A stretch of 44,860 nt of DNA, from NCBI GenBank assembly GCA_900317565.1, contig ONHI01000003.1, positions 1-44,860 of the forward strand, in the 5' to 3' direction. This document shows positions 17,597 to 25,057 of the stretch, piece by piece (the stretch's first letter is position 1; every line of letters starts with the position of its first letter). Below the pieces are notes generated by a model that saw only the letters and a list, made by a program, of their open reading frames with translations, made no database searches and was not told where the DNA came from. Position numbers and translations under genes: made by a program. The DNA is from an uncultured Eubacteriales bacterium. Lineage in GTDB: Bacteria > Bacillota > Clostridia > Christensenellales > Aristaeellaceae.

Positions 17597-17626
17597 GAAG
17601 GATGCGACAGACCGGACATGGAATTC
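17597..17626 (+). promoter_or_regulatory. probable sigma-H promoter of spoIIA operon
   Basis: GAAGGATGC (17597-17605), a 12-bp spacer and ATGGAATTC (17618-17626) fit the sigma-H pattern RnAGGAwWW-N11/12-RnnGAATww, with all core AGGA and GAAT bases present. spoIIA is a known sigma-H target. Leader of about 32 nt to the spoIIAA ATG. Confidence 0.6.
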
Positions 17627-17663
17627 TCCCCACCGGCATCGGCACAGCCGGGAGGAGGATTCC

Positions 17664-17969
17664 ATGTTGTTGTATGAGAAGAAAAAGAACGCGCTGATCG
17701 TGCGGCTGAACGGGGAGTTGGACCACAGCGCCGCCAGCCGCATGCGGGGCGAGCTGGACGCGCTGATCGCGGACAGCGGCGCGCGCAGGCTGATATTTGA
17801 CCTGCATGATTTGAAGTTCATGGACAGCAGCGGCATCGGGCTGATCATCGGACGCTACAAGCTGATGCGTCGGCTGGGCGGCAGCGTGGCGGTGTTCGGT
17901 TCAAACGCGCGGATCGACGGCATATTCGAAATGGCGGGACTATATCAGCTGGTGGAGCGCCTCGCGTGA
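17664..17969 (+). CDS. spoIIAA: anti-sigma-F factor antagonist SpoIIAA
   Basis: A 101-residue STAS-domain protein. Dephosphorylated SpoIIAA binds SpoIIAB and frees sigma-F in the forespore. The phosphorylation site is in KFMDSSGIGLIIGRYK (D54-S55-S56), identical in layout to the family. Strands and helices before it (ALIVRLNGELDHSAA, LIFDLHDL) are typical. ATG 17664 follows GGAGGAGG; the upstream in-frame ATG at 17595 lies inside the sigma-H promoter and is rejected. First gene of spoIIAA-spoIIAB-sigF. Confidence 0.95.
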   Translation: MLLYEKKKNALIVRLNGELDHSAASRMRGELDALIADSGARRLIFDLHDLKFMDSSGIGLIIGRYKLMRRLGGSVAVFGSNARIDGIFEMAGLYQLVERLA

Positions 17970-17987
17970 GGGGAAAGGAGCAGAGGG

Positions 17988-18443
17988 ATGAATTGTATCA
18001 ATGAAATGCGCCTGGCGTTCACGGCACTGCCGGAGAACGAGGCCTTCGCAAGGCTGGCCGTCAGCGGCTTCATGCTGCCGCTGGACCCGACGATGGAGGA
18101 GCTGGCGGACGTCAAGACCGCCGTGTCGGAGGCCGTGACCAACGCCATCGTCCACGGCTATGCCCGGCAGGGCGGCATGGTGCGGCTGCGGGCGGTGTAC
18201 GACGGGGAGGGCACGCTCCAGATCGACGTCACCGACCGCGGCTGCGGCATACGGGACGTGGAGCGCGCCCGCCAGCCCTTCTATACCACCAGCACCGACG
18301 AGGAGCGCTCCGGCATGGGCTTTACCGTGATGGAGAGCTTCATGGACCGGGTGTCCGTGCGCAGCGCGGTGGGACAGGGCACATCGGTGCGCCTGGTGAA
18401 GCGGATCGGCCCGCGGGACGAGGCGCTCCCGCGCAGGGCTTGA
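17988..18443 (+). CDS. spoIIAB: anti-sigma-F factor and serine kinase SpoIIAB
   Basis: A 151-residue GHKL-fold kinase that holds sigma-F inactive and phosphorylates SpoIIAA. Nucleotide motifs: N box SEAVTNAIVHGY (Glu and Asn for Mg-ATP), G1 box DVTDRGCGI, the ATP-lid segment PFYTTSTDEERSGMGFTVM and G3 GQGTSV. GGAAAGGAG precedes the ATG. The stop overlaps the sigF TTG start (TTGA, 18440-18443), so the anti-sigma factor and its target are translationally coupled, keeping stoichiometry balanced. Confidence 0.96.
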   Translation: MNCINEMRLAFTALPENEAFARLAVSGFMLPLDPTMEELADVKTAVSEAVTNAIVHGYARQGGMVRLRAVYDGEGTLQIDVTDRGCGIRDVERARQPFYTTSTDEERSGMGFTVMESFMDRVSVRSAVGQGTSVRLVKRIGPRDEALPRRA

Positions 18444-19171
18444 GCGGCGAGGCCTACCAAAGCGCCCGGGAGAAGCTGGCGCGCGCCAGGGAGGGCGACG
18501 CCCGGGCCCGGGAGGAGCTCGTACAGGAAAATCTGGCGCTGGTGAAGTACATCGTCAAGCGCTTCTCGGGCCGCGGCGCAGAATACGAGGACCTGTTCCA
18601 GTACGGCTGCATGGGGCTTTTGAAGGCGGTGGACCGCTTCGACCCGGATTATCCGGTGCAGTTCTCCACCTACGCCGTGCCGGTGATCCTGGGGGAGATC
18701 CGGCGCTACCTGCGGGACGACGGCCCGATCCACGTCTCCCGCACGATCCACGAGCGATCGCGCCGGGTGCGGGATTACATGACCGAATACGAGCAGGCGC
18801 ACGGCTGCGCGCCGGACGTCAGACAGATCGCAGAGGCACTGGACATGGACGGGGGCGACGTGCTGCTGGCCCTGAACAGCCAGAGCCGGGTGCGCTCGCT
18901 GAACGAACCGGTGGGCACGGAGGGCGGCCTGCGGCTGATGGACGTGCTGGGCACGGAGCCGATGGCGGCGGTGGACCGGCGGCTCACGCTGGCGAAGCTG
19001 CTGCGGGACCTGCCGCCCGAGGAGCGCGCGCTGATCGTGCGGCGCTATTTCCAATCCCACACCCAGGCCCAGATCGCCCGGGACATGGGCACCTCCCAGG
19101 TGCAGGTCTCCCGCATGGAAAAGAGGATATTGCAGCGCATGCGGGCGATGGCGGGCGCGGAGGACGGATGA
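18440..19171 (+). CDS. sigF: forespore sigma factor SigF
   Basis: A 243-residue sigma-70-family factor that directs early forespore transcription. Region 2 is visible as ELVQENLALVKYIVKRF, EYEDLFQYGCMGLLKAVDRF and FSTYAVPVILGEIRRYLRDD (core binding and -10 recognition). Region 3 follows (IHVSRTIHERSRRVRDYMTE). Region 4 has the helix-turn-helix SHTQAQIARDMGTSQVQVSRMEKRIL for -35 recognition. The start is TTG 18440, overlapping spoIIAB; the translated N-terminus matches typical SigF length. Operon context fixes the identity as sigma-F rather than sigma-G. Confidence 0.95.
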   Translation: MSGEAYQSAREKLARAREGDARAREELVQENLALVKYIVKRFSGRGAEYEDLFQYGCMGLLKAVDRFDPDYPVQFSTYAVPVILGEIRRYLRDDGPIHVSRTIHERSRRVRDYMTEYEQAHGCAPDVRQIAEALDMDGGDVLLALNSQSRVRSLNEPVGTEGGLRLMDVLGTEPMAAVDRRLTLAKLLRDLPPEERALIVRRYFQSHTQAQIARDMGTSQVQVSRMEKRILQRMRAMAGAEDG

Positions 19172-19174
19172 CGC

Positions 19175-19218
19175 ACAAAAACAGACCGCGTTCCATACAG
19201 AACACGGTCTGTTTTTGT
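19175..19218. terminator. bidirectional terminator, sigF / lysA
   Basis: A long stem: 19175-19193 pairs with 19200-19218, one mismatch, 6-nt loop. A run of five A on one arm and five T on the other lets it work in both directions between convergent genes. The arms contain AAACAGACCG, also found at 17579 and 25040. Confidence 0.9.
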
Positions 19219-19228
19219 GGATAAGCCC

Positions 19229-20494
19229 TCATTCCACGCCCTTCAGGATGTCGCAGAAGTCGAAGGTGGCGAAGTAGTCCTTCACGGTCTCGGCCCGGCG
19301 GATCAGCTGGACCTCGCCGTCCTCCTTCAACAGCAGTTCCGCGCTCTTCAGCTTGCCGTTGTAATTGTAGCCCATGGAATAGCCGTGGGCCCCGGTGTCG
19401 TGGATGATGACCAGGTCGCCGTCGTTGATCTCGGGCAGCGCACGGTCCACGGCGAACTTGTCGTTGTTCTCGCACAGCGAGCCCACGACGTCGTACACGT
19501 GGTCGCACAGCGCGTCCTCCTTGCCGGAGACGGTGATGTGGTGGTAGGCGTTGTACATCGCGGGGCGCATCAGGTTCACCGCGCAGGCATCCAGCCCGAT
19601 GTACTCCTTGTAGATGTGCTTCTTGTGGATGGCCGTCGCCACCAGGCAGCCGTGGGGGCCGGTCATGAAGCGGCCCATCTCCGTGGCCAGCGCAATGTCG
19701 CCCAGGCCCTCGGGGCTCATCAGGTCGGAGAAGGTCTCCTGTATGGAGGCGCCGATTTTGCCTATGTCGGGCATGGCCTGCTCCGGCTGGTAGGGGATGC
19801 CCACGCCGCCGGACAGGTTCACCATGAAGATCTCCGCGCCCAGCTTGCGGTGCAGCTCGAGGGCCAGCTCGAACAGTATCATGGCGTTGGCGGGGTAATA
19901 GTTGTTGTCCGCGGCGTTGCTGGCCAGCAGCGCGTGCAGGCCGAAGCGCTTCACGCCCAGCCGCATCAGCGCCTTGACCGCGGAAAAGATCTGCTGCTTG
20001 GTCATGCCGAACTTGGAGGCGTCCGGCTGGCCCATGATGGCGGAGCCGATCAGCAGCTCCCCGCCGGGATTGTAGCGCAGGCAGATGCGCTCCGGCAGTC
20101 CGCCGTGCTCGGCCAGGAAGTTGATGTGGGTGATGTCGTCCAGGTTGATGATGGCGTCCAGCTTTCGGGCGTATTCATATTCCTCCGCGGGCGTCTCGTT
20201 GGAGGAGAACATGATCTGGTCGCCGGAAAAGCCCAGTGCCTCGGCCAGCTTCAGCTCCGTCATGGAGGCGCAGTCCACGCCGCAGCCCTCCTGCTGCAAA
20301 ATCTTCAGTATGAAGGGGTTCGGGCAGGCCTTCACGGCGAAATATTCCTTAAAGCCACGGTTCCAGGCGAAGGCAGCGGAGACCTCGCGGGCGGTGCGGC
20401 GGATGCCGGCCTCGTCGTACAGGTGGAACGGGGTGGGATACCGGGCGGTGATTTCCTTCAGCTTTTCGTGGCTCACAAAGGGCTTCTTCTGCAT
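19229..20494 (-). CDS. lysA: diaminopimelate decarboxylase-type PLP enzyme
   Basis: A 421-residue fold-III (alanine-racemase-like) PLP decarboxylase, most likely LysA, which converts meso-diaminopimelate to lysine. The Schiff-base lysine is K55 in YFAVKACPNP. The phosphate loop is SGGVGIPY, and EMGRFMTGPHGCLV corresponds to the usual EPGR stretch. The C-terminal domain has the catalytic Cys-Glu in VGSLCENNDKFA and the HDTGAHGYSMGYNYN motif near the end. Departures are EMGR for EPGR and ENND for ESGD, so a related amino-acid or polyamine carboxyl substrate is possible. GGAG sits about 10 nt before the ATG; a strong promoter is at 20519-20547. Confidence 0.8.
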   Translation of the reverse strand: MQKKPFVSHEKLKEITARYPTPFHLYDEAGIRRTAREVSAAFAWNRGFKEYFAVKACPNPFILKILQQEGCGVDCASMTELKLAEALGFSGDQIMFSSNETPAEEYEYARKLDAIINLDDITHINFLAEHGGLPERICLRYNPGGELLIGSAIMGQPDASKFGMTKQQIFSAVKALMRLGVKRFGLHALLASNAADNNYYPANAMILFELALELHRKLGAEIFMVNLSGGVGIPYQPEQAMPDIGKIGASIQETFSDLMSPEGLGDIALATEMGRFMTGPHGCLVATAIHKKHIYKEYIGLDACAVNLMRPAMYNAYHHITVSGKEDALCDHVYDVVGSLCENNDKFAVDRALPEINDGDLVIIHDTGAHGYSMGYNYNGKLKSAELLLKEDGEVQLIRRAETVKDYFATFDFCDILKGVE

Positions 20495-20518
20495 AAATAT
20501 TCAACTCCATTCCCACAC

Positions 20519-20547
20519 ATCATAGACGCTTTGTTCACCCGCGTCAA
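20519..20547 (-). promoter_or_regulatory. sigma-A promoter of lysA
   Basis: Minus strand: TTGACG (20547-20542), 17 bp, TATGAT (20524-20519). Short leader of about 18 nt. Confidence 0.8.
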
Positions 20548-20603
20548 GCGTTTCTCCGTAAAACAGCGCGACAAATTGACGCGGGAATTAATCCCCACCG
20601 ACC

Positions 20604-20632
20604 TTGTAACCGACGGGGAAAGCTGGTATAAT
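20604..20632 (+). promoter_or_regulatory. sigma-A promoter of the DNA methyltransferase
   Basis: TTGTAA (20604-20609), 17 bp, TATAAT (20627-20632) with a TGG extended -10. It diverges from the lysA promoter. Confidence 0.8.
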
Positions 20633-20669
20633 AGGAGGCGTGAACATTTACCGGAGAGGGGGAGCCGCC

Positions 20670-21926
20670 ATGAAGCTCAGGCCGATGGACGTCCGCGGGG
20701 AGCATCATCCCGCCGCAGGCGGCGTGGAGGGCCTTTTCTGCCTGGACGACGCCGTGCGCGGGCTGGAAGCGCTGCTGCCGGAATACGAGGGCAGGATTAA
20801 GCTGGTGTACATGGACCCGCCCTTCATGACCGGGGACCGCTTCTTCATGCGGGTGCGCGTGGGCGCGGACCAGTGGCGGCGCGGCAAGGGAGAATTGTCG
20901 CTGGAGACCTTCTCCGACAAGCTGAGCCGGGAGGACTACCTGGCGCTGCTGCGGCGGGTGCTGGAGCTGTGCAAGCGGCTGCTGCGGGAGGACGGCATGA
21001 TCTTCGTGCACGTCGATTATCGCGCCAATCCCCACGTGCGGCTGCTGATGGACGAGATATTCGGCGAGGAAAACCTGCTGAACGAGATCATCTGGGTCTA
21101 CCAGACCGGCGGGCGCAGCCTGTATCACTTCAGCCGCAAGCACGACGTGATACTGTTCTACCGCAAGACGGAGCAATACGATTTCAACATCGAGGCCGTA
21201 AAGGCCGTGCCCGTGCAGCCCCGGACCAACCACATGCGCCGGCACATGGACCCAGACGGGCGGGTGTACCGGTCCATGCGGGTGAACGGCAGGACCTACA
21301 CCTACTACGACGACGAGCCCGTGGCCCCCACGGACGTCTGGCAGGACGTGAGCCACTTGCAGCAGCGGGACCCGGAGCGCACCGGCTACGACGCCCAGAA
21401 GCCCCTGGCGCTGCTGGAGCGCATCGTCAAGTGCGGCTCCCGGGAGGGCGAATGGGTGCTGGACCCCTTCGCGGGCAGCGGCACCACGCTGGAGGCGGCC
21501 CGGCGCAACGGGAGAAACTTCATCGGCATCGACAATTGCCCGCTGACGCTGAACATCGTCCGGCGCAGGCTCAAGGGCGCGGACTACAGCATCGCGCTGA
21601 ACGATGTGCCCTGGACGGGCAAGGTCCCGGAATGCGCGGCCACCGTCCATCCGGGCGTGGGCTTTTACCACGTAGTCCTGGAGGATTTCAGGACCGATAT
21701 CCCCGGCATGCCGGAGGATGGCGCGCCGCTGGACGCGGTGGACAACTGGTCCGTGGGCTATATGCGGCCCGAGGGCTATCGCGTGATGGCGGAGTTTGCC
21801 CGGAGCAAGAAGGCGCCGGAGCTGGCGCGGGAGCTGGCCGTTCCCGTGTACGCCGGGGAGCTGGCGCTGTGCGTGGGGGACGTGACGGGCCGCTGCTCCT
21901 ATTACGCGCTGGAGCCGGAGCATTGA
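20670..21926 (+). CDS. site-specific DNA methyltransferase, beta class, solitary
   Basis: A 418-residue N6-adenine or N4-cytosine DNA methyltransferase. The catalytic motif IV is DPPF (49-52) in LVYMDPPFMTG. The SAM-binding motif I comes later as LDPFAGSGTTLEAARRNG (FAGSGTT 267-273), preceded by TGYDAQKPLALLERIV. The IV-before-I order defines the beta class (PF01555-type). The middle (150-240) should hold target recognition. About 115 residues after motif I (300-418) are extra and unrecognised. No restriction endonuclease or specificity subunit is adjacent, so it is an orphan methyltransferase, perhaps regulatory. ATG 20670 follows a G-rich ribosome site; the GTG at 20640 is too close to AGGAGG (20633-20638). 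Confidence 0.9.
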   Translation: MKLRPMDVRGEHHPAAGGVEGLFCLDDAVRGLEALLPEYEGRIKLVYMDPPFMTGDRFFMRVRVGADQWRRGKGELSLETFSDKLSREDYLALLRRVLELCKRLLREDGMIFVHVDYRANPHVRLLMDEIFGEENLLNEIIWVYQTGGRSLYHFSRKHDVILFYRKTEQYDFNIEAVKAVPVQPRTNHMRRHMDPDGRVYRSMRVNGRTYTYYDDEPVAPTDVWQDVSHLQQRDPERTGYDAQKPLALLERIVKCGSREGEWVLDPFAGSGTTLEAARRNGRNFIGIDNCPLTLNIVRRRLKGADYSIALNDVPWTGKVPECAATVHPGVGFYHVVLEDFRTDIPGMPEDGAPLDAVDNWSVGYMRPEGYRVMAEFARSKKAPELARELAVPVYAGELALCVGDVTGRCSYYALEPEH

Positions 21927-21983
21927 GACCGTGCCGCGCAATATGAGCGCTTTTCCTTAATCAGTGTTTGCCAAAAATTCATA

Positions 21984-22009
21984 TTGAGGCAATATATTTC
22001 TCTTATAAT
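21984..22009 (+). promoter_or_regulatory. possible promoter of DUF951-sip operon
   Basis: A perfect TATAAT (22004-22009) lies 20 nt before the DUF951 start. TTGAGG at 21984-21989 is only 14 bp away, so the -35 assignment is doubtful. Confidence 0.35.
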
Positions 22010-22028
22010 ACCCCAGGGAGGCGAGGAA

Positions 22029-22226
22029 ATGCTTCTGCACGTGGGCGATCTCGTGAAGATGCGCAAGGCGCATCCCTGCGGGAACGATGTCTGGAGGATC
22101 ACCTATGTGGGCGCGGACATCAAGATGCGCTGCGAAAAGTGCGAGCGCGTGGTGATGCTGGAGCGCCCGGTGTTTGAAAAGCGGATGAAGAAGCTGCTGG
22201 AGAGCGCCGGGGAGGCCGAGGCGTGA
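22029..22226 (+). CDS. DUF951 family protein
   Basis: A 65-residue conserved small protein. The layout LHVGDLVKMRKAHPCGNDVWRITYVGADIKMRCEKC is typical of DUF951: a GD-x-V-x-MRK-x-HPCG start and a single CxxC (CEKC) that may bind zinc with the earlier Cys, then RVVMLERPVFEKR. The biochemical role is unknown; a nucleic-acid-binding function is often assumed from its basic, small-barrel look. ATG 22029 is preceded by GGGAGGCGAGG. The stop overlaps the GTG start of the signal peptidase (GTGA, 22223-22226). Confidence 0.85.
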   Translation: MLLHVGDLVKMRKAHPCGNDVWRITYVGADIKMRCEKCERVVMLERPVFEKRMKKLLESAGEAEA

Positions 22227-22732
22227 AGCGACTTCGCGCCGCGCTGATCGCGATCCTGGCGATTGCGCTGGCGCTGGCCGTCGGGCTGTGCGTCAGGCGC
22301 TGGGGCGTCGGCACGCTGCGCGTGGCTGGCGCGTCCATGCAGGATACGCTGCGCGGCGGCGACATCGCGCTGGTGACCCGCTTCGACTACGCCAATACCC
22401 CGCCACAGCGGGGCGACGTGGTGGAATGCCGCTTTCCCGGCCGCGCGGACACCTATGTCAAGCGGGTGATCGGCCTGCCGGGCGAGGCGGTGCGCTGCGA
22501 GGGCGGCGCGCTGACGATCGACGGGCGCGCGCTCGAAGAGCCTTACGTCTCCAGCACCACCGATGATTTCAGCGCCGATCTGGGCGAGGACGAATACCTG
22601 GTGCTGGGCGACAACCGCGCCGAGAGCTATGACAGCCGCATGGAGGACATGGGCCCCGTCGGCGCAGACGCCTTTCTGGGCCGGGTGCGATTTATACTGT
22701 GGCCGATCAACAGGATCGGTCCGGTCCAATGA
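22223..22732 (+). CDS. signal peptidase I, first of two
   Basis: A 169-residue type I signal peptidase that cleaves Sec/Tat signal peptides outside the membrane. One N-terminal membrane helix (about 4-24) precedes the catalytic domain with Ser38 in VAGASMQDTL and general base Lys80 in TYVKRVIGLPGE. Box E is VLGDNRAESYDSR. Size is that of compact Gram-positive enzymes (SipS type). Initiates at GTG 22223, coupled to DUF951. A second signal peptidase follows 30 nt downstream. Confidence 0.93.
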   Translation: MKRLRAALIAILAIALALAVGLCVRRWGVGTLRVAGASMQDTLRGGDIALVTRFDYANTPPQRGDVVECRFPGRADTYVKRVIGLPGEAVRCEGGALTIDGRALEEPYVSSTTDDFSADLGEDEYLVLGDNRAESYDSRMEDMGPVGADAFLGRVRFILWPINRIGPVQ

Positions 22733-22762
22733 CGAATACGATGTGAGGAGAATGGCATAGAC

Positions 22763-23491
22763 ATGGACGGCAACAACGGCAACACACAGTTGAACAACGA
22801 AAACAACAGCGAGGTCGAGCAGCAGATCAGCGAGGTGGAGCAGAAGATCGCCTCCAAGAAGAAAAAGAGCGTGGCCCAGGAGATCCGCGAATGGGTGATC
22901 GCGCTGGCTGCGGCGATACTGATCGTGCTGGTGATACAGTCCTTCCTGTTCAGGATCATCCGGGTGGACGGCCATTCCATGGACACCACGCTGGCGGATG
23001 GAGAACGGTTGTTCGTAACGGTGGCGGACGTGCGCTTCGGCGACGTGGACCGCGGCGACGTGGTCATCTGCCACTATCCCAACCGCTACAGCAACATACT
23101 GGGCTTCATCAAGACCAAGACCTACTTCGTCAAGCGCTGCGTGGCCGTGCCCGGCGACACGGTGTATTGCGAGAACGGCGTGACCCATGTGGTCTACGAG
23201 CAGGACGGCCAGACGGTGGACGAGCCGCTGGACGACCATTACGCGCTGTACTTCCTGTACGGCAGCGATCACGACTACGAGCCCCACGTGCTGGGCGAGG
23301 ACGAGTACTTCGTGGTGGGCGACAACCGCTACAACAGCCACGATTCCCGGGACTGGAACGGTCCCGACGCGGAGGGCGACGGCAACGACGGCTCCGCCGA
23401 AAACAACGTCGGCCCCATCTCCAAGGGCATGATCGTGGGCCATGTGCGCGAGGTCATCTGGCCGCTGGGCAAGATTCGCAGCGTGAGCTGA
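22763..23491 (+). CDS. signal peptidase I, second of two, with charged N-terminal extension
   Basis: A 242-residue type I signal peptidase. Unlike its neighbour it has a cytoplasmic Asn/Glu-rich head (residues 1-35, with repeated SEVEQ and a KKKK cluster) before the membrane helix (about 43-64). Ser72 (GHSMDTTL) and Lys124 (YFVKRCVAVPGD) form the Ser/Lys dyad. VVGDNRYNSHDSRDW is box E. Inserts around residues 135-175 and 190-215 enlarge the outer domain compared with the first copy, which suggests different substrate preference. Ribosome site GAGGAGAA is upstream. Operon continues 10 nt later with the pseudo-M1 gene. Confidence 0.93.
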   Translation: MDGNNGNTQLNNENNSEVEQQISEVEQKIASKKKKSVAQEIREWVIALAAAILIVLVIQSFLFRIIRVDGHSMDTTLADGERLFVTVADVRFGDVDRGDVVICHYPNRYSNILGFIKTKTYFVKRCVAVPGDTVYCENGVTHVVYEQDGQTVDEPLDDHYALYFLYGSDHDYEPHVLGEDEYFVVGDNRYNSHDSRDWNGPDAEGDGNDGSAENNVGPISKGMIVGHVREVIWPLGKIRSVS

Positions 23492-23501
23492 CGGAGGTAG
23501 C

Positions 23502-25001
23502 ATGAAGCACAACAAGAGATTGATAAGGATCATCGCCATCGTGCTGGCGGTGCTGCTGGCGGGCGGCGTGGTCTTCGGCGCGCTGTTCGGGGCGCTGTCC
23601 GAAGAACAGACTTCGGTCGGCAAAGGCGCGCGAAGCCAATGCGCGCTGGAGATGGAATACCTGGAAGACGAACAGGCGCTGCGCATCACGCAGCGCCTCG
23701 TTTATGTCAATCCATCCTCCGGGCGTTTGAAGGACGTGGTGTTCTACGCGGCGGGCAACATGTTCCGGCGACAGGATGGGCTGATGTACGGGGCGGAGGA
23801 CGCCGAAAAGGTGTTCTTCGCGGGCTATCAGCCGGCGGGGATCGACCTGCGCACGGTGCTGATGGACGGAAAACCGACCGATTTCGGCTTTCAGGGGGAG
23901 GACGAGCTGTACCTGCGGGTGGCCTGCGACCTGGAAGCCGGGCAGGCCTGTGAATTCCAGTTCGACTACTACCTGCTGCTGATGAACTGCGGGGCGTTCC
24001 AGGGCGCGGGCGACACCGACGTGCGGCTGAGCGCGTTCTGCTTCGTACCCGGCGTCTACGACGACGCCACCCGGGAATTCCAGCTGAAGAAGCCCCTGTC
24101 CTACGCCCGCTGGCTGTACTGCGACGCCGCGGACTACACGGCGGAGCTGACCCTGCCCGAGGGCTGGCTGCCGGCCTGCACCGGGACGGAAGCCCTTGTC
24201 GAAAGCAATACCTGGCGCATCGAGGCGAAGGACGTCCGGGACTTCGCGCTGTGCTTCGGCAGGCGCTATCGCACGTTCGAGGGAAAGACCGCGTCCGGCA
24301 TGCCCGTGCGGGTGTTGACCAACGTGCGCGGCGCGGGCGGCAAGGTGCTTGCAGAAGCGATCGCGGCGATCGAGCGGTGCGAGGCGTGGTTCGGACCCTT
24401 CCCGGTGGACAGCCTGGACATCGCCCAGAGCGACTATCCCTTGGGCGCGATGAACTTCCCGGGGCTCATATGGGTGCCCGGGGAAATGATGGACGAAGGC
24501 GAGGCACTGGCTCACCAGCTGCGCCGCTGCGTCGCCCAGCAGTACTTCGGGCTTTCGACCTACGTCGATCCCACCGCGGACGCCTGGCTCAGCGACGCCG
24601 TCAGCGAATACGTGGCGTGCCTGCTGCTGGAGGCAGAGACAGACCAAAGTCGATTTTTGAATTTCGTGAACAGGGACTGGGTCAGCGCCCTGCAGCAGAC
24701 CGTGCCGGGCGGGCTGAACGTCTCCAGCGACGCGGCGCTGTTCGACGAGTATTCCTATGACATCGTGGTCCGCAAGCGCGGCGCGGTGGTGCTGCACGAA
24801 CTGCGGCTGGCCATGGGGCTGGAGCCGCTGCTGGAGGGCCTGGCGAACTTTTACAGAAAGGGTGCGGGCGGCGGCACGCTGGTCGTGCGGGACTTCGTCG
24901 ATGCGCTGGACGCCACGGGCGGGTCCTGGGAGGACTTCCTGGCGGACTGGGTGTACAATGTCGGAAAGTATGTGGACCAGACCATGGTCTGGTATGAATA
25001 G
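23502..25001 (+). CDS. membrane-anchored M1-peptidase-like protein, probably inactive
   Basis: A 499-residue protein with an N-terminal signal-anchor (about 8-31) and an extracellular domain that follows the M1 (gluzincin aminopeptidase) plan. GAMNFPGLIWV (315 on) aligns with GAMENPGLITY. RCVAQQYFG (342-350) aligns with the HELAHQWFG zinc motif, and AWLSDAVSEYV (361-371) with xWLNEGFAxY, at the correct 18-residue spacing. At every catalytic position the residue is changed: His to R342, Glu to C343, His to Q346, third ligand Glu to D365, and the GAMEN Glu to N318. The fold is thus kept but zinc binding and catalysis are likely lost. It is co-transcribed with two signal peptidases, suggesting a binding or chaperone role at the secretion surface. 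Confidence 0.75.
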   Translation: MKHNKRLIRIIAIVLAVLLAGGVVFGALFGALSEEQTSVGKGARSQCALEMEYLEDEQALRITQRLVYVNPSSGRLKDVVFYAAGNMFRRQDGLMYGAEDAEKVFFAGYQPAGIDLRTVLMDGKPTDFGFQGEDELYLRVACDLEAGQACEFQFDYYLLLMNCGAFQGAGDTDVRLSAFCFVPGVYDDATREFQLKKPLSYARWLYCDAADYTAELTLPEGWLPACTGTEALVESNTWRIEAKDVRDFALCFGRRYRTFEGKTASGMPVRVLTNVRGAGGKVLAEAIAAIERCEAWFGPFPVDSLDIAQSDYPLGAMNFPGLIWVPGEMMDEGEALAHQLRRCVAQQYFGLSTYVDPTADAWLSDAVSEYVACLLLEAETDQSRFLNFVNRDWVSALQQTVPGGLNVSSDAALFDEYSYDIVVRKRGAVVLHELRLAMGLEPLLEGLANFYRKGAGGGTLVVRDFVDALDATGGSWEDFLADWVYNVGKYVDQTMVWYE

Positions 25002-25004
25002 CAT

Positions 25005-25035
25005 GAGAGCCGGTGCCCGTCGGGCATCGGCTCTC
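25005..25035. terminator. bidirectional terminator hairpin
   Basis: A 14-bp stem (25005-25018 with 25022-25035, one G-T pair), 3-nt loop, between the convergent M1-like and xpaC genes. TCTT follows on the plus strand. Confidence 0.8.
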
Positions 25036-25038
25036 TCT

Positions 25039-25057
25039 TAAACAGACCGTATTCTAT
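25039..25057 (+). repeat. 19-bp dispersed sequence, copy 2
   Basis: TAAACAGACCGTATTCTAT, one base different from 17578-17596. It covers the xpaC stop codon region (25054-25056) on the opposite strand. Confidence 0.45.

Noticed and set aside
20670-21926. Restriction-modification system
   Set aside because: Only a methyltransferase is present; neighbours are lysA and a secretion operon, with no endonuclease or specificity gene.
24977-24992. Perfect 16-bp palindrome CCAGACCATGGTCTGG
   Set aside because: Inside the coding end of the M1-like gene; about one such palindrome is expected by chance in a window of this size.
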